The notes beneath the pieces are model-generated. The model searched no databases and was not told the origin of the DNA. It was given only the letters and a program-made list of their open reading frames with translations. A stretch of DNA of 7,092 nucleotides. Source: Dysgonamonadaceae bacterium. Its GTDB lineage: Bacteria; Bacteroidota; Bacteroidia; Bacteroidales; Azobacteroidaceae. Position 1 is the stretch's first letter, and each line of letters begins with the position of its first letter. Below are positions 1 through 5,280 of the stretch, piece after piece. The stretch lies in the NCBI GenBank assembly GCA_031258895.1, contig JAIRMF010000074.1:1-7092 (forward strand), written 5' to 3'. The position numbers and the translations under genes were made by a program.

Positions 1-126
1 AAGAACATTACAAATAACGCCAAGACATAGCATTTGCGCTCCAAGAACATTACAAATACCGCCAAGACATAGCATTTGTGCTCCGAGAATATTACAAATA
101 ACGCCAAGACATAGCAGTGGCGCCCC
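1..126. repeat. Three tandem copies of a 42-bp repeat
   Basis: Three head-to-tail units lie at 1-42, 43-84 and 85-126, each exactly 42 bp. The first two differ at only a few positions. The third diverges at its start (gagaat for aagaac) and near its end (cagtggcgcccc for catttgcgctcc). The shared core reads acgccaagacatagca. A fragment of a further unit may begin at 127 (gagca). The array touches the window edge, so more copies may lie upstream. Because 42 is a multiple of three, one + frame and two - frames are open through the array, but no start codon, plausible protein or known family supports coding. I read it as an intergenic minisatellite-like array. Confidence 0.9.
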
Positions 127-324
127 GAGCACTAAGGAAATTCCGGCGAGGTGGAGGAGGATTCCGGAGGGAAGGACTTTAAAGTCTTTAAGATCATTAA
201 GGTTTTTAAGGAGAAAGCCTTTAAGGAAAGCGGCTCTAAAAGAAAGTCCGGAGGGAGGAAGGGAAAATTCCAAAGAAAGGCCCTCAAGATTGCAGAAAAA
301 CTTCAGTGTTTCAGAAAAAAAAAC

Positions 325-369
325 CTTAAGGACTTTAAAAACATCAATGACCTTAAAGACCTTAGAGAA
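325..369. repeat. 45-bp direct repeat, copy A
   Basis: This block matches 430-474 at 42 of 45 positions by eye, with the copies offset by 105 bp. It contains cttaaggact, acatcaatgac and ttaaagaccttagagaa. Shorter relatives of the same words occur around 174-230, so the copies probably arose by local duplication of a simple repetitive element. Confidence 0.8.
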
Positions 370-429
370 AATCTCCTCGGGGGGAAAAGAAAGGCCCGCG
401 AGGTGGAGGGCAAAATCTAAAGAAAAGTA

Positions 430-474
430 CTTAAGGACTTAAAAGACATCAATGACATTAAAGACCTTAGAGAA
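430..474. repeat. 45-bp direct repeat, copy B
   Basis: This is the second copy of the block at 325-369, with three mismatches. It ends about 65 bp before the palindrome at 539-558. No coding or transposase signature accompanies it. Confidence 0.8.
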
Positions 475-538
475 TTTAACGAAAAAAACTCCAAATATAT
501 CCCCAAAAATGAACAAAATCGTTAGATACGCAACGAAA

Positions 539-558
539 AATACCTACTTCTAGGTATT
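539..558. promoter_or_regulatory. Perfect palindrome, possible operator of the ABC operon
   Basis: AATACCTA-CTTC-TAGGTATT is an inverted repeat with perfect 8-bp arms around 4 nt. Its right end overlaps a candidate -33 element (attg, 556-559), which is where a regulator could block or recruit polymerase. Viewed as TACCTAC-TT-CTAGGTA it has the 7-2-7 geometry known for NarL/LuxR-type dimer sites, though the seventh base of each half departs from the NarL consensus. It could instead be an RNA hairpin ending the upstream region, but a T-tract does not follow directly. An operator role is inference. Confidence 0.45.
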
Positions 559-587
559 GATATTCTCACTTTTTTGTCGGAACTTTG
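556..587 (+). promoter_or_regulatory. Weak candidate Bacteroides-type promoter
   Basis: An attg at 556-559 (consensus TTTG) and gaacTTTG at 580-587 (consensus TAnnTTTG) are separated by 20 nt, which is a usual spacing in Bacteroidota. One base of each element departs from the consensus. The start site would fall near 591-595, giving a 5' UTR of roughly 35 nt before the ATG at 628. It is the best candidate I can see for driving the five-gene cluster. Confidence 0.35.
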
Positions 588-627
588 CAGCGCCAAAACA
601 ATAATAATATTCTACAAGACAAATATA

Positions 628-1515
628 ATGAATACACAGCCCGTAATCCAATGCGAAAATATTACCCATTACTATGGCAACCGACTGATATACCGCGACC
701 TTAACTTCGAAGTACAACGCGGGAAAATACTCGGACTGCTCGGAAAAAACGGGACAGGGAAAACTACAATAATAAATATCCTCAACGGTTTCCTAAAACC
801 TCGATCAGGTACGTGCAAGCTGTTCGGCGAAAAAATGGACAGTATCTCACCAAAAACCAGAAACCGAGTCGGAATACTCCTCGAAGGACACGTCCAACAC
901 TCATATTTCAACGTCGAACAAATAGAAAAATATTACGCGGGCTTCTTCCCGCAATGGGACAAAAACGCATACTACAACCTAATCGACAAACTCCACGTCA
1001 CACGCAAACAAAAAATAAATACAATGTCATGCGGCCAACGTTCGCAAGTCGCCCTCGGACTCCTGTTCGCACAACACCCCGACATACTCATCCTCGACGA
1101 CTTCTCAATGGGACTTGACCCCGGTTACAGAAGACTGTTCGTGGAAAAAATTAAAGAGTTCGCCGCCAATGACAACAAAACCGTGTTCCTAACATCGCAT
1201 ATCATTCAAGATATGGAACGCCTCATCGACGACTGCATCATCCTCGATTACGGAAAAATCCTCCTCCACGAAAAAACCCAACATATACTCAATACATTCA
1301 AACGTTTCACGTTCAAAACCAATGCCACAAATATCCCAAACTCAAATATCCTACACAACACCGAAAAACTCGGCGACAGATGGGAAACATACTCATTCGA
1401 AAACATAAATACAGTGCGCGATAACTTTTCCAAACACAATATTAATGTAGATAATATCACAGAAGAAAAACTTTCCCTCGAAGACGCCTTCATCGGCCTG
1501 ACCGGAAAATACTGA
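628..1515 (+). CDS. ABC transporter ATP-binding protein
   Basis: This is a 295-residue cytoplasmic ATPase that would energise the membrane partner encoded next. Visible motifs are Walker A GKNGTGKT (39-46), a signature MSCGQ (133-137; usual form LSGGQ), Walker B ILILDD (153-158), a D-loop SMGLDP (160-165) and the switch His in LTSHI (H191). A YFNVEQIEKYYAGFFPQWD stretch (93-111) resembles the YtrB/BcrA-type export ATPases. Departures are Asp at the usual catalytic Glu (D158), Cys in the signature loop, and no obvious Q-loop Gln (ILLEGH, 83-88). Residues after about 230 form a C-terminal extension. I chose ATG 628; an in-frame TTG at 574 would add 18 residues before the first beta strand of the fold and is unlikely. 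The coding strand is strongly A/C-rich. The substrate cannot be read from sequence. Confidence 0.93.
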   Translation: MNTQPVIQCENITHYYGNRLIYRDLNFEVQRGKILGLLGKNGTGKTTIINILNGFLKPRSGTCKLFGEKMDSISPKTRNRVGILLEGHVQHSYFNVEQIEKYYAGFFPQWDKNAYYNLIDKLHVTRKQKINTMSCGQRSQVALGLLFAQHPDILILDDFSMGLDPGYRRLFVEKIKEFAANDNKTVFLTSHIIQDMERLIDDCIILDYGKILLHEKTQHILNTFKRFTFKTNATNIPNSNILHNTEKLGDRWETYSFENINTVRDNFSKHNINVDNITEEKLSLEDAFIGLTGKY

Positions 1516-1539
1516 TTCAACAACAAAATAACCATCGAA

Positions 1540-2208
1540 ATGTACAAGGCAATCCTCTACAAAGAATTCATCAAAACACGCGCGGTAATAATCATCCTCC
1601 CAACCCTATTCGCCGCCGTCGCCGTCTTCTCTTTCCTCCAACTGTTCGAAGAAATAAGACTCGCCGGAAAAGTATCCTTCCTCGAAACAGTAATACAAAA
1701 AGATACCGCAATGTTCCCCTACTTCAAACATCTGCCGACTTTCGCCGGCGTCCTGCTGGCAAGCGTACAGTACCTGCCCGAAATCCAGTACAAACGGCTT
1801 AAACTTACACTACACCTGCCGATAAAAGAATCAAAAACAATCATAACAATGCTCCTCTACGGAATAACAATCGTCGTCACGCTGCTCCTCATAACGATAG
1901 CCGCGCTCCTCATACCGCTCGCAAAAACTTTCCCCGCCGAAATAGTAAACGCACAATTCATGACCCTAATCCCACATTTCATCGCAGCGCCCGCCGCATA
2001 CCTCCTAACAACCTGGATCTGCATAGAACCGACATGGAAATTCAAAATACCGGGAATAATCGCCGCAACATACGCCCTCACATTCTTCACAATGACTGCC
2101 AAACCGGGAGCATACATGCCTTTCGTCCCGTACCTGATAGCCTTCGTCGTAATCGCGTTCTGTTTCCCATTCCTGTCGGTCGCCCGATTCAAAGAAGGAA
2201 TACAGTAA
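1540..2208 (+). CDS. ABC-2-like transporter permease, membrane subunit
   Basis: This is a 222-residue polytopic inner-membrane protein with five clear hydrophobic spans (about 15-36, 98-127, 140-162, 168-187, 194-214) and a weaker one near 62-80. The segment PEIQYKRLKLTLHLPIKESK (80-99), an acidic residue followed by a basic amphipathic helix ending in LP, sits where ABC-2 permeases carry the coupling helix that docks on the ATPase (compare the common E...G..E.LL.LP pattern). It starts 24 nt after the ATPase gene and almost certainly pairs with it, probably as dimers of each. It is shorter than many ABC-2 permeases. I cannot assign a substrate. An accessory membrane subunit is the alternative. 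Confidence 0.75.
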   Translation: MYKAILYKEFIKTRAVIIILPTLFAAVAVFSFLQLFEEIRLAGKVSFLETVIQKDTAMFPYFKHLPTFAGVLLASVQYLPEIQYKRLKLTLHLPIKESKTIITMLLYGITIVVTLLLITIAALLIPLAKTFPAEIVNAQFMTLIPHFIAAPAAYLLTTWICIEPTWKFKIPGIIAATYALTFFTMTAKPGAYMPFVPYLIAFVVIAFCFPFLSVARFKEGIQ

Positions 2209-2235
2209 AACGTCGCCAAAACCAAAAACCGTAAA

Positions 2236-3495
2236 ATGAAAAATAAACAACTCCTGTACAGCGTCATCGTCGCATTCCTCACAATCATCAGCCTGTGGGC
2301 AATCCCCGAACTCGTCAAAACCGCGTCCGTCTCCCCAAACAACGCACCCTTCGTCTACTACAGCGCTCCGGAAAGAAAATTCCTCATAAGAGAAACCGGC
2401 CGAAACAAAAACAAATTTCATGACGACGAAGGGAAAACATACACAGACAAAGAATACGATACGGCGCTCCCGCTCCTAAACTTCCGGCAGCTAACAATCA
2501 ATGGCGAAATGCCAGACAGCGTCCTGGGAATCGCAATAGACCCCCGACAACTGAGAACCAAACAAGTGCACTTCAGATACTCCCCAATCGAAATGCATAC
2601 CCCAAATATCGGACTCTACATCATGTATGAATCACTCCCGAAAAAAGCCAAACTCGAATCACCCGGAGACGTGTTCCAAATAAAGAAAAATATCGAATTC
2701 ATAGACGTCCAAACAAACGCCGTAAACAAAGATAAAAGCGAAAAATTCCAATCCGCACTCCTCAAAGCCGGATATACATTCCCCGAACAATGGACCAGCG
2801 GAAACCTGAACATCCGCAAGCCCTACGACGAAGGATACTTCTCGCTCGACAACAAAAATAAACTGTTCCACGTCAAGATGGTAAACGGCCGCCCCTTCGT
2901 TCGGGATACCAAACTCGACAGTCGCATCGAACCCGCCTTCTTCTCCATGCTCGAAGTCGCAGATAAACGATTCTACGGCTTCCTTTTCGATAAAGCAGGA
3001 AACGTTTACATCGTCGAAGAAAAAAGCGGGAAATACAACGCCCTCCAACTCGACATCAACCACTTCAATCCCCACAAAGACGAGCTGATGATCCTCGGTA
3101 ATATGCTCTACTGGACAGTCGCAGTCAAAACCGACAACGGTAAACACTACTATGCGTTAGATACCGAAACACTTCAACAACAACGATACCTCCATATCAA
3201 AGCCGACGACAACCGTTGGAATGTCATATCCAAATGGCTCTTCCCCGTATACCTGACATTCAAAGACACAGACAAACATAGCGAATTCATAAAACCCCGC
3301 CTGAACTTCACCGACCGCAATGCCCTCGCGATAAACCTCCTCCTGGCACTCACAGCCATCTTTATCTTCCATCGCGAAAGCCGCAAAAAAACAGCCTGCA
3401 AAAGTCTCTACACGCTAATCTTCGGTATTGCCGGTATAGTGGCGCTGCTCGTCCTCGAATTCGCAACCCGTACAAACAACAACAAACATCTTTAA
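2236..3495 (+). CDS. Membrane-anchored extracytoplasmic protein, DUF4857-like
   Basis: This is a 419-residue protein with one N-terminal membrane span (about 6-25), a hydrophilic domain of some 335 residues, and two C-terminal spans (about 362-379 and 389-410). The short basic loop between the last two (HRESRKKTACK, 379-389) should be cytoplasmic by the positive-inside rule, which places the large domain in the periplasm. That domain is rich in aromatic and beta-prone strands (for example FYGFLFDKAGNVYIVEE, 246-262), suggesting a beta fold, possibly propeller-like. The architecture and its place behind an ABC pair recall Bacteroidales DUF4857 proteins. I make that assignment from memory and hold it loosely. 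It begins 27 nt after the permease gene and probably works with the transporter as a sensor or substrate-handling subunit. No catalytic motif is visible. Confidence 0.8.
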   Translation: MKNKQLLYSVIVAFLTIISLWAIPELVKTASVSPNNAPFVYYSAPERKFLIRETGRNKNKFHDDEGKTYTDKEYDTALPLLNFRQLTINGEMPDSVLGIAIDPRQLRTKQVHFRYSPIEMHTPNIGLYIMYESLPKKAKLESPGDVFQIKKNIEFIDVQTNAVNKDKSEKFQSALLKAGYTFPEQWTSGNLNIRKPYDEGYFSLDNKNKLFHVKMVNGRPFVRDTKLDSRIEPAFFSMLEVADKRFYGFLFDKAGNVYIVEEKSGKYNALQLDINHFNPHKDELMILGNMLYWTVAVKTDNGKHYYALDTETLQQQRYLHIKADDNRWNVISKWLFPVYLTFKDTDKHSEFIKPRLNFTDRNALAINLLLALTAIFIFHRESRKKTACKSLYTLIFGIAGIVALLVLEFATRTNNNKHL

Positions 3496-3518
3496 TTTAT
3501 AAAATCTTTAGTTTATTT

Positions 3519-4067
3519 ATGAAACGGTTATCTCTATCAATCGCGCTCGCCGTTGCGCTTGCCGCCTGCAATGGCGGAAATAAAAAAACGGAATCCGCCG
3601 AAAATAACGACGTCAATACCTCTGAGTCCGCCGATCTTCCCGTCTTCGAATTGGACGATCTGTTGCCCGTCGCCGACCGGCAGCTGGACAAAACGATTAA
3701 AGTAGTAGGCTACGTCACTCATACCTGCAAACACGCCGGCAAACGCTGTTTCATCGTCGGAGAAACGCAACAGGCGTCCATGAGGGTGGAAGCAAAAGGC
3801 AATATCGGCGGCTTTAACCGTGAACTTGTCGGTTCAAAACTCGAAATCATCGGCATCCTGAAAGAACGTCGCCTGACCAAAGAGTACATCTCCCAAATGG
3901 AACAGAACGTTGAACTCAAAAAACAGGAAGATGGCGCCGCCGAATCCTGCGCTGCCGAACTGAGCAACATCAATGACATGCGCAAATGGATGAAAGCGCA
4001 CAACAAGGATTATTATTCCATCTTCTACATGGATGGGCTGGATTATGCCGCTTTGGAATCGGAATAA
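3519..4067 (+). CDS. Lipoprotein with an OB-like, His/Cys-rich domain
   Basis: This is a 182-residue secreted lipoprotein. The signal peptide MKRLSLSIALAVA ends in a lipobox LAAC with the lipidated Cys at 17. The following residues (NGGNKK) lack the acidic run that often marks Bacteroidota lipoproteins for the cell surface, so a periplasm-facing location is more likely. After a Ser/Glu/Asn-rich linker (20-40), residues 57-125 form beta strands resembling an OB fold (KTIKVVGYV, MRVEA, KLEIIGIL). The first hairpin carries H68, C70, H72 and C77 (HTCKHAGKRC), and a further Cys is at 144. This could be a metal, heme or disulfide site. The C-terminus (150-182) is helical and acidic. The gene starts 23 nt after the DUF4857-like gene and 1 nt separates it from the next. 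I do not recognise a named family. Composition is near strand-neutral, unlike the genes before it. Confidence 0.85.
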   Translation: MKRLSLSIALAVALAACNGGNKKTESAENNDVNTSESADLPVFELDDLLPVADRQLDKTIKVVGYVTHTCKHAGKRCFIVGETQQASMRVEAKGNIGGFNRELVGSKLEIIGILKERRLTKEYISQMEQNVELKKQEDGAAESCAAELSNINDMRKWMKAHNKDYYSIFYMDGLDYAALESE

Positions 4068-4068
4068 G

Positions 4069-4602
4069 ATGAGAATAGTTCGCTGGTTGCGGGTCATCCA
4101 CCGAGATTTAGGGTTCCTCGTTGTGGGCATGTCCGTGGTTTACGGCATATCGGGAATATACCTCAACCATTTGGACGGGAAAGACCCTGCTTACCGTACG
4201 GAAGTGGGATTTGTTCAGTTGCCGCCCGGTCTTTCCGGCGAAAAATTGTCCGAAGTATGGAAATCCGATCCTCGCTTGCCGTCGCTAAAAAAGGTGATTC
4301 GGATAGATGAATCGCATTTCCGGCTGATGTTGGAAGGCGGCGTCGGTGTATACAGTTCTTTGGACGGGCATACCGATTACGAAAAACACACCAAGAGAGC
4401 TTTTGTATACTGGATCAATCGTTTGCATTATAACAAAATAAAGGATTGGAGTCCTGTCGCCGATTTTTTTGCCGTTTCATTACTTTTCCTGGCTGTTTCC
4501 GGAATATTTCTGGTTAAGGGGAGAAGAGGGATTACCGGTTCGGGCAAATGGTTTTTGCTTGCCGGTTTATTGATACCGCTGCTTTACATATTACTGCAAT
4601 AA
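4069..4602 (+). CDS. Small PepSY-associated transmembrane protein
   Basis: This is a 177-residue inner-membrane protein. The N-terminus RWLRVIHRDLGF (5-16), followed by a span ending GISGIYLNH (26-34), is the hallmark of PepSY-associated TM proteins. A soluble segment of some 90 residues comes next, then NRLHYNKIKDWSPVADFF (117-134) leading into the second span (about 128-149) and a third (159-176). Conserved-looking His residues are H11, H34 and H120, a pattern compatible with heme or metal contacts. Relatives in Bacteroidota, such as XusC in siderophore use, often belong to iron acquisition loci. I chose ATG 4069: the stop of the lipoprotein gene and this start form TAAGATG, implying translational coupling, whereas a start at 4033 would overlap that gene by 35 nt. 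It closes the operon; terminator-like hairpins follow. Confidence 0.85.
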   Translation: MRIVRWLRVIHRDLGFLVVGMSVVYGISGIYLNHLDGKDPAYRTEVGFVQLPPGLSGEKLSEVWKSDPRLPSLKKVIRIDESHFRLMLEGGVGVYSSLDGHTDYEKHTKRAFVYWINRLHYNKIKDWSPVADFFAVSLLFLAVSGIFLVKGRRGITGSGKWFLLAGLLIPLLYILLQ

Positions 4603-4669
4603 CGGGCATTTCTGCTACACTTTGCATACCGTTTAACCCTTCCTTATTACATAAAGTCTACTTTTTTAG

Positions 4670-4710
4670 GTCTGACCGATTAAAATTATCGTGTTAGACT
4701 AAAATTTTAT
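4670..4710 (+). terminator. Terminator-like hairpin after the PepSY gene
   Basis: GTCTGACCGAT (4670-4680) pairs with ATCGTGTTAGAC (4688-4699) around a TAAAATT loop. This gives 11 pairs including one G-U, with one bulged T, followed by taaaattttat. The T-rich tail is imperfect. Position, 68 nt after the stop codon, suits the end of the five-gene operon. Confidence 0.55.
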
Positions 4711-4738
4711 TTCATTACTTATCAGTTAGTTAGAATTT

Positions 4739-4782
4739 TTTCTCCACATTTTTATAAAAAAAAGAGTGGAGAAATTTTTTTT
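4739..4782 (+). terminator. Second hairpin with T-tract, probable terminator
   Basis: TTTCTCCAC (4739-4747) pairs with GTGGAGAAA (4766-4774) in nine perfect pairs, followed by eight T (4775-4782). The 18-nt loop can itself fold as TTTTT/AAAAA. It insulates the PII promoter, whose -7 box lies 15 nt downstream, and the T-tract occupies its -33 region. A TTCTCCACA inside the left arm resembles a DnaA box with one mismatch, but it is single. Confidence 0.6.
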
Positions 4783-4797
4783 ATAAGAAATATGTTG

Positions 4798-4805
4798 TAA
4801 TTTTG
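4798..4805 (+). promoter_or_regulatory. -7 promoter element of the PII-Amt operon
   Basis: TAatTTTG matches the Bacteroides -7 consensus TAnnTTTG fully. A clear -33 TTTG is missing; the region holds a T-run from the preceding terminator. The transcript would carry a 5' UTR of about 85-90 nt before ATG 4899. Confidence 0.55.
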
Positions 4806-4816
4806 CGGAATATTCG

Positions 4817-4847
4817 AGCATAATAATAGTTATTATTGGAATATGCT
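4817..4847 (+). promoter_or_regulatory. AT-rich hairpin in the PII 5' UTR
   Basis: AATAATA-gt-TATTATT forms a perfect 7-bp stem (4822-4837). It is extended by AGCAT (4817-4821) pairing with ATGCT (4843-4847) across a 5-nt one-sided bulge. It lies just downstream of the predicted start site, so it could be a protein-binding palindrome or an RNA element. No function is shown. Confidence 0.4.
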
Positions 4848-4898
4848 TTACAAATAGAGACTTATTAATTAATATTATTAACATAAAGTTTTTTAAGT

Positions 4899-5246
4899 AT
4901 GAAGAAGATTGAAGCAATTATTCGTAAGACGAAATTCGATGATGTAAAGGAGGCTTTGATTGCGGCCGACATTGAATGGTTTTCTTATTCGGAGGTTAGA
5001 GGAGTCGGTAAGGATCGTGAAGAGCGGATTTACCGGGGAGTGATTTACGATACGAGTTCGATAGAGCGTTATCTATTGAGCATTATCGTGAGGGACATTA
5101 ATGTTGAGAAGGCTGTTGAGGCGATTAAGCGGGCGGCCTATACGGGGGAGATTGGCGACGGGCGCATTTTCATTTTTTCGGCGGAAGACGCTATCAGTAT
5201 TCGTTCGGGCAAGCGTGGCGATGACACTTTGTTCACGCTTAAATAA
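4899..5246 (+). CDS. glnK: PII family nitrogen regulatory protein
   Basis: This is a 115-residue trimeric signal protein that would read ATP/ADP and 2-oxoglutarate and gate the ammonium channel encoded 34 nt downstream. The fold is clear throughout: MKKIEAIIRKTKFDDVKEAL, EVRGVG (32-37), T-loop IYRGVIY (44-50), B-loop TGEIGDGRIF (82-91) and C-loop ISIRSGKRGDD. Tyr50 and Arg46 align with E. coli GlnK Tyr51 (uridylylation site) and Arg47 (plugs AmtB). The T-loop start differs: RQKGH of E. coli becomes KDREE and is one residue shorter, so the Gln39 that holds Mg-2-oxoglutarate seems to be missing. R101 of the C-loop is also replaced (S100). Sensing may therefore differ from the textbook case. The symbol rests on linkage to amt; glnB is the alternative name. 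Confidence 0.93.
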   Translation: MKKIEAIIRKTKFDDVKEALIAADIEWFSYSEVRGVGKDREERIYRGVIYDTSSIERYLLSIIVRDINVEKAVEAIKRAAYTGEIGDGRIFIFSAEDAISIRSGKRGDDTLFTLK

Positions 5247-5280
5247 CAGGAGTATTTACTTATTTTAAAAAACATTTTCA

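Larger units (their letters stand above)
127..538. other. Gene-less, purine-rich region with ttaaag-like words
   Basis: I see no convincing gene here. The + strand is rich in A and G and has few T bases, so stop codons are rare and two + frames stay open (2-442 and 151-420). Their products would be low-complexity Lys/Arg/Leu/Ser strings, as expected of chance. The sequence is built from recurring short words: variants of cttaaggactttaaag, tccggaggga (near 162 and 247) and gcgaggtggagg (146-157 and 398-409). Together with the 42-bp array this makes about 540 bases of repeat-derived intergenic sequence. Confidence 0.65.

Noticed and set aside
1..126. CRISPR array
   Set aside because: The 42-bp units are contiguous and contain no unique spacers between conserved repeats, and no cas gene is visible.
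151..420. 89-codon Lys-rich ORF in the repeat region
   Set aside because: Low-complexity product made from repeated purine-rich words; a second + frame (2-442) is open over the same bases. Scarcity of T removes stop codons, so openness is not evidence of coding.
574..627. TTG start giving an 18-residue longer ABC ATPase
   Set aside because: The extra residues are AT-codon noise, would overlap the candidate -7 promoter element, and the fold's first strand begins just after ATG 628.
2005..3147. Long minus-strand ORFs opposite the permease and DUF4857-like genes
   Set aside because: They lie antisense to well-supported genes in a strongly A/C-biased strand, which removes stops from the other strand; their products are Phe/Val/Cys-rich without motifs.
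4033..4068. Upstream ATG for the PepSY-associated protein
   Set aside because: It would overlap the lipoprotein gene; the family N-terminus begins with the Met at 4069 and TAAGATG is a typical coupled junction.
4603..4898. Replication origin in the AT-rich gap
   Set aside because: The base-composition switch and one DnaA-like box (4740-4748, one mismatch) hint at it, but there is no box cluster or neighbouring replication gene. Kept only as a hypothesis under the composition finding.
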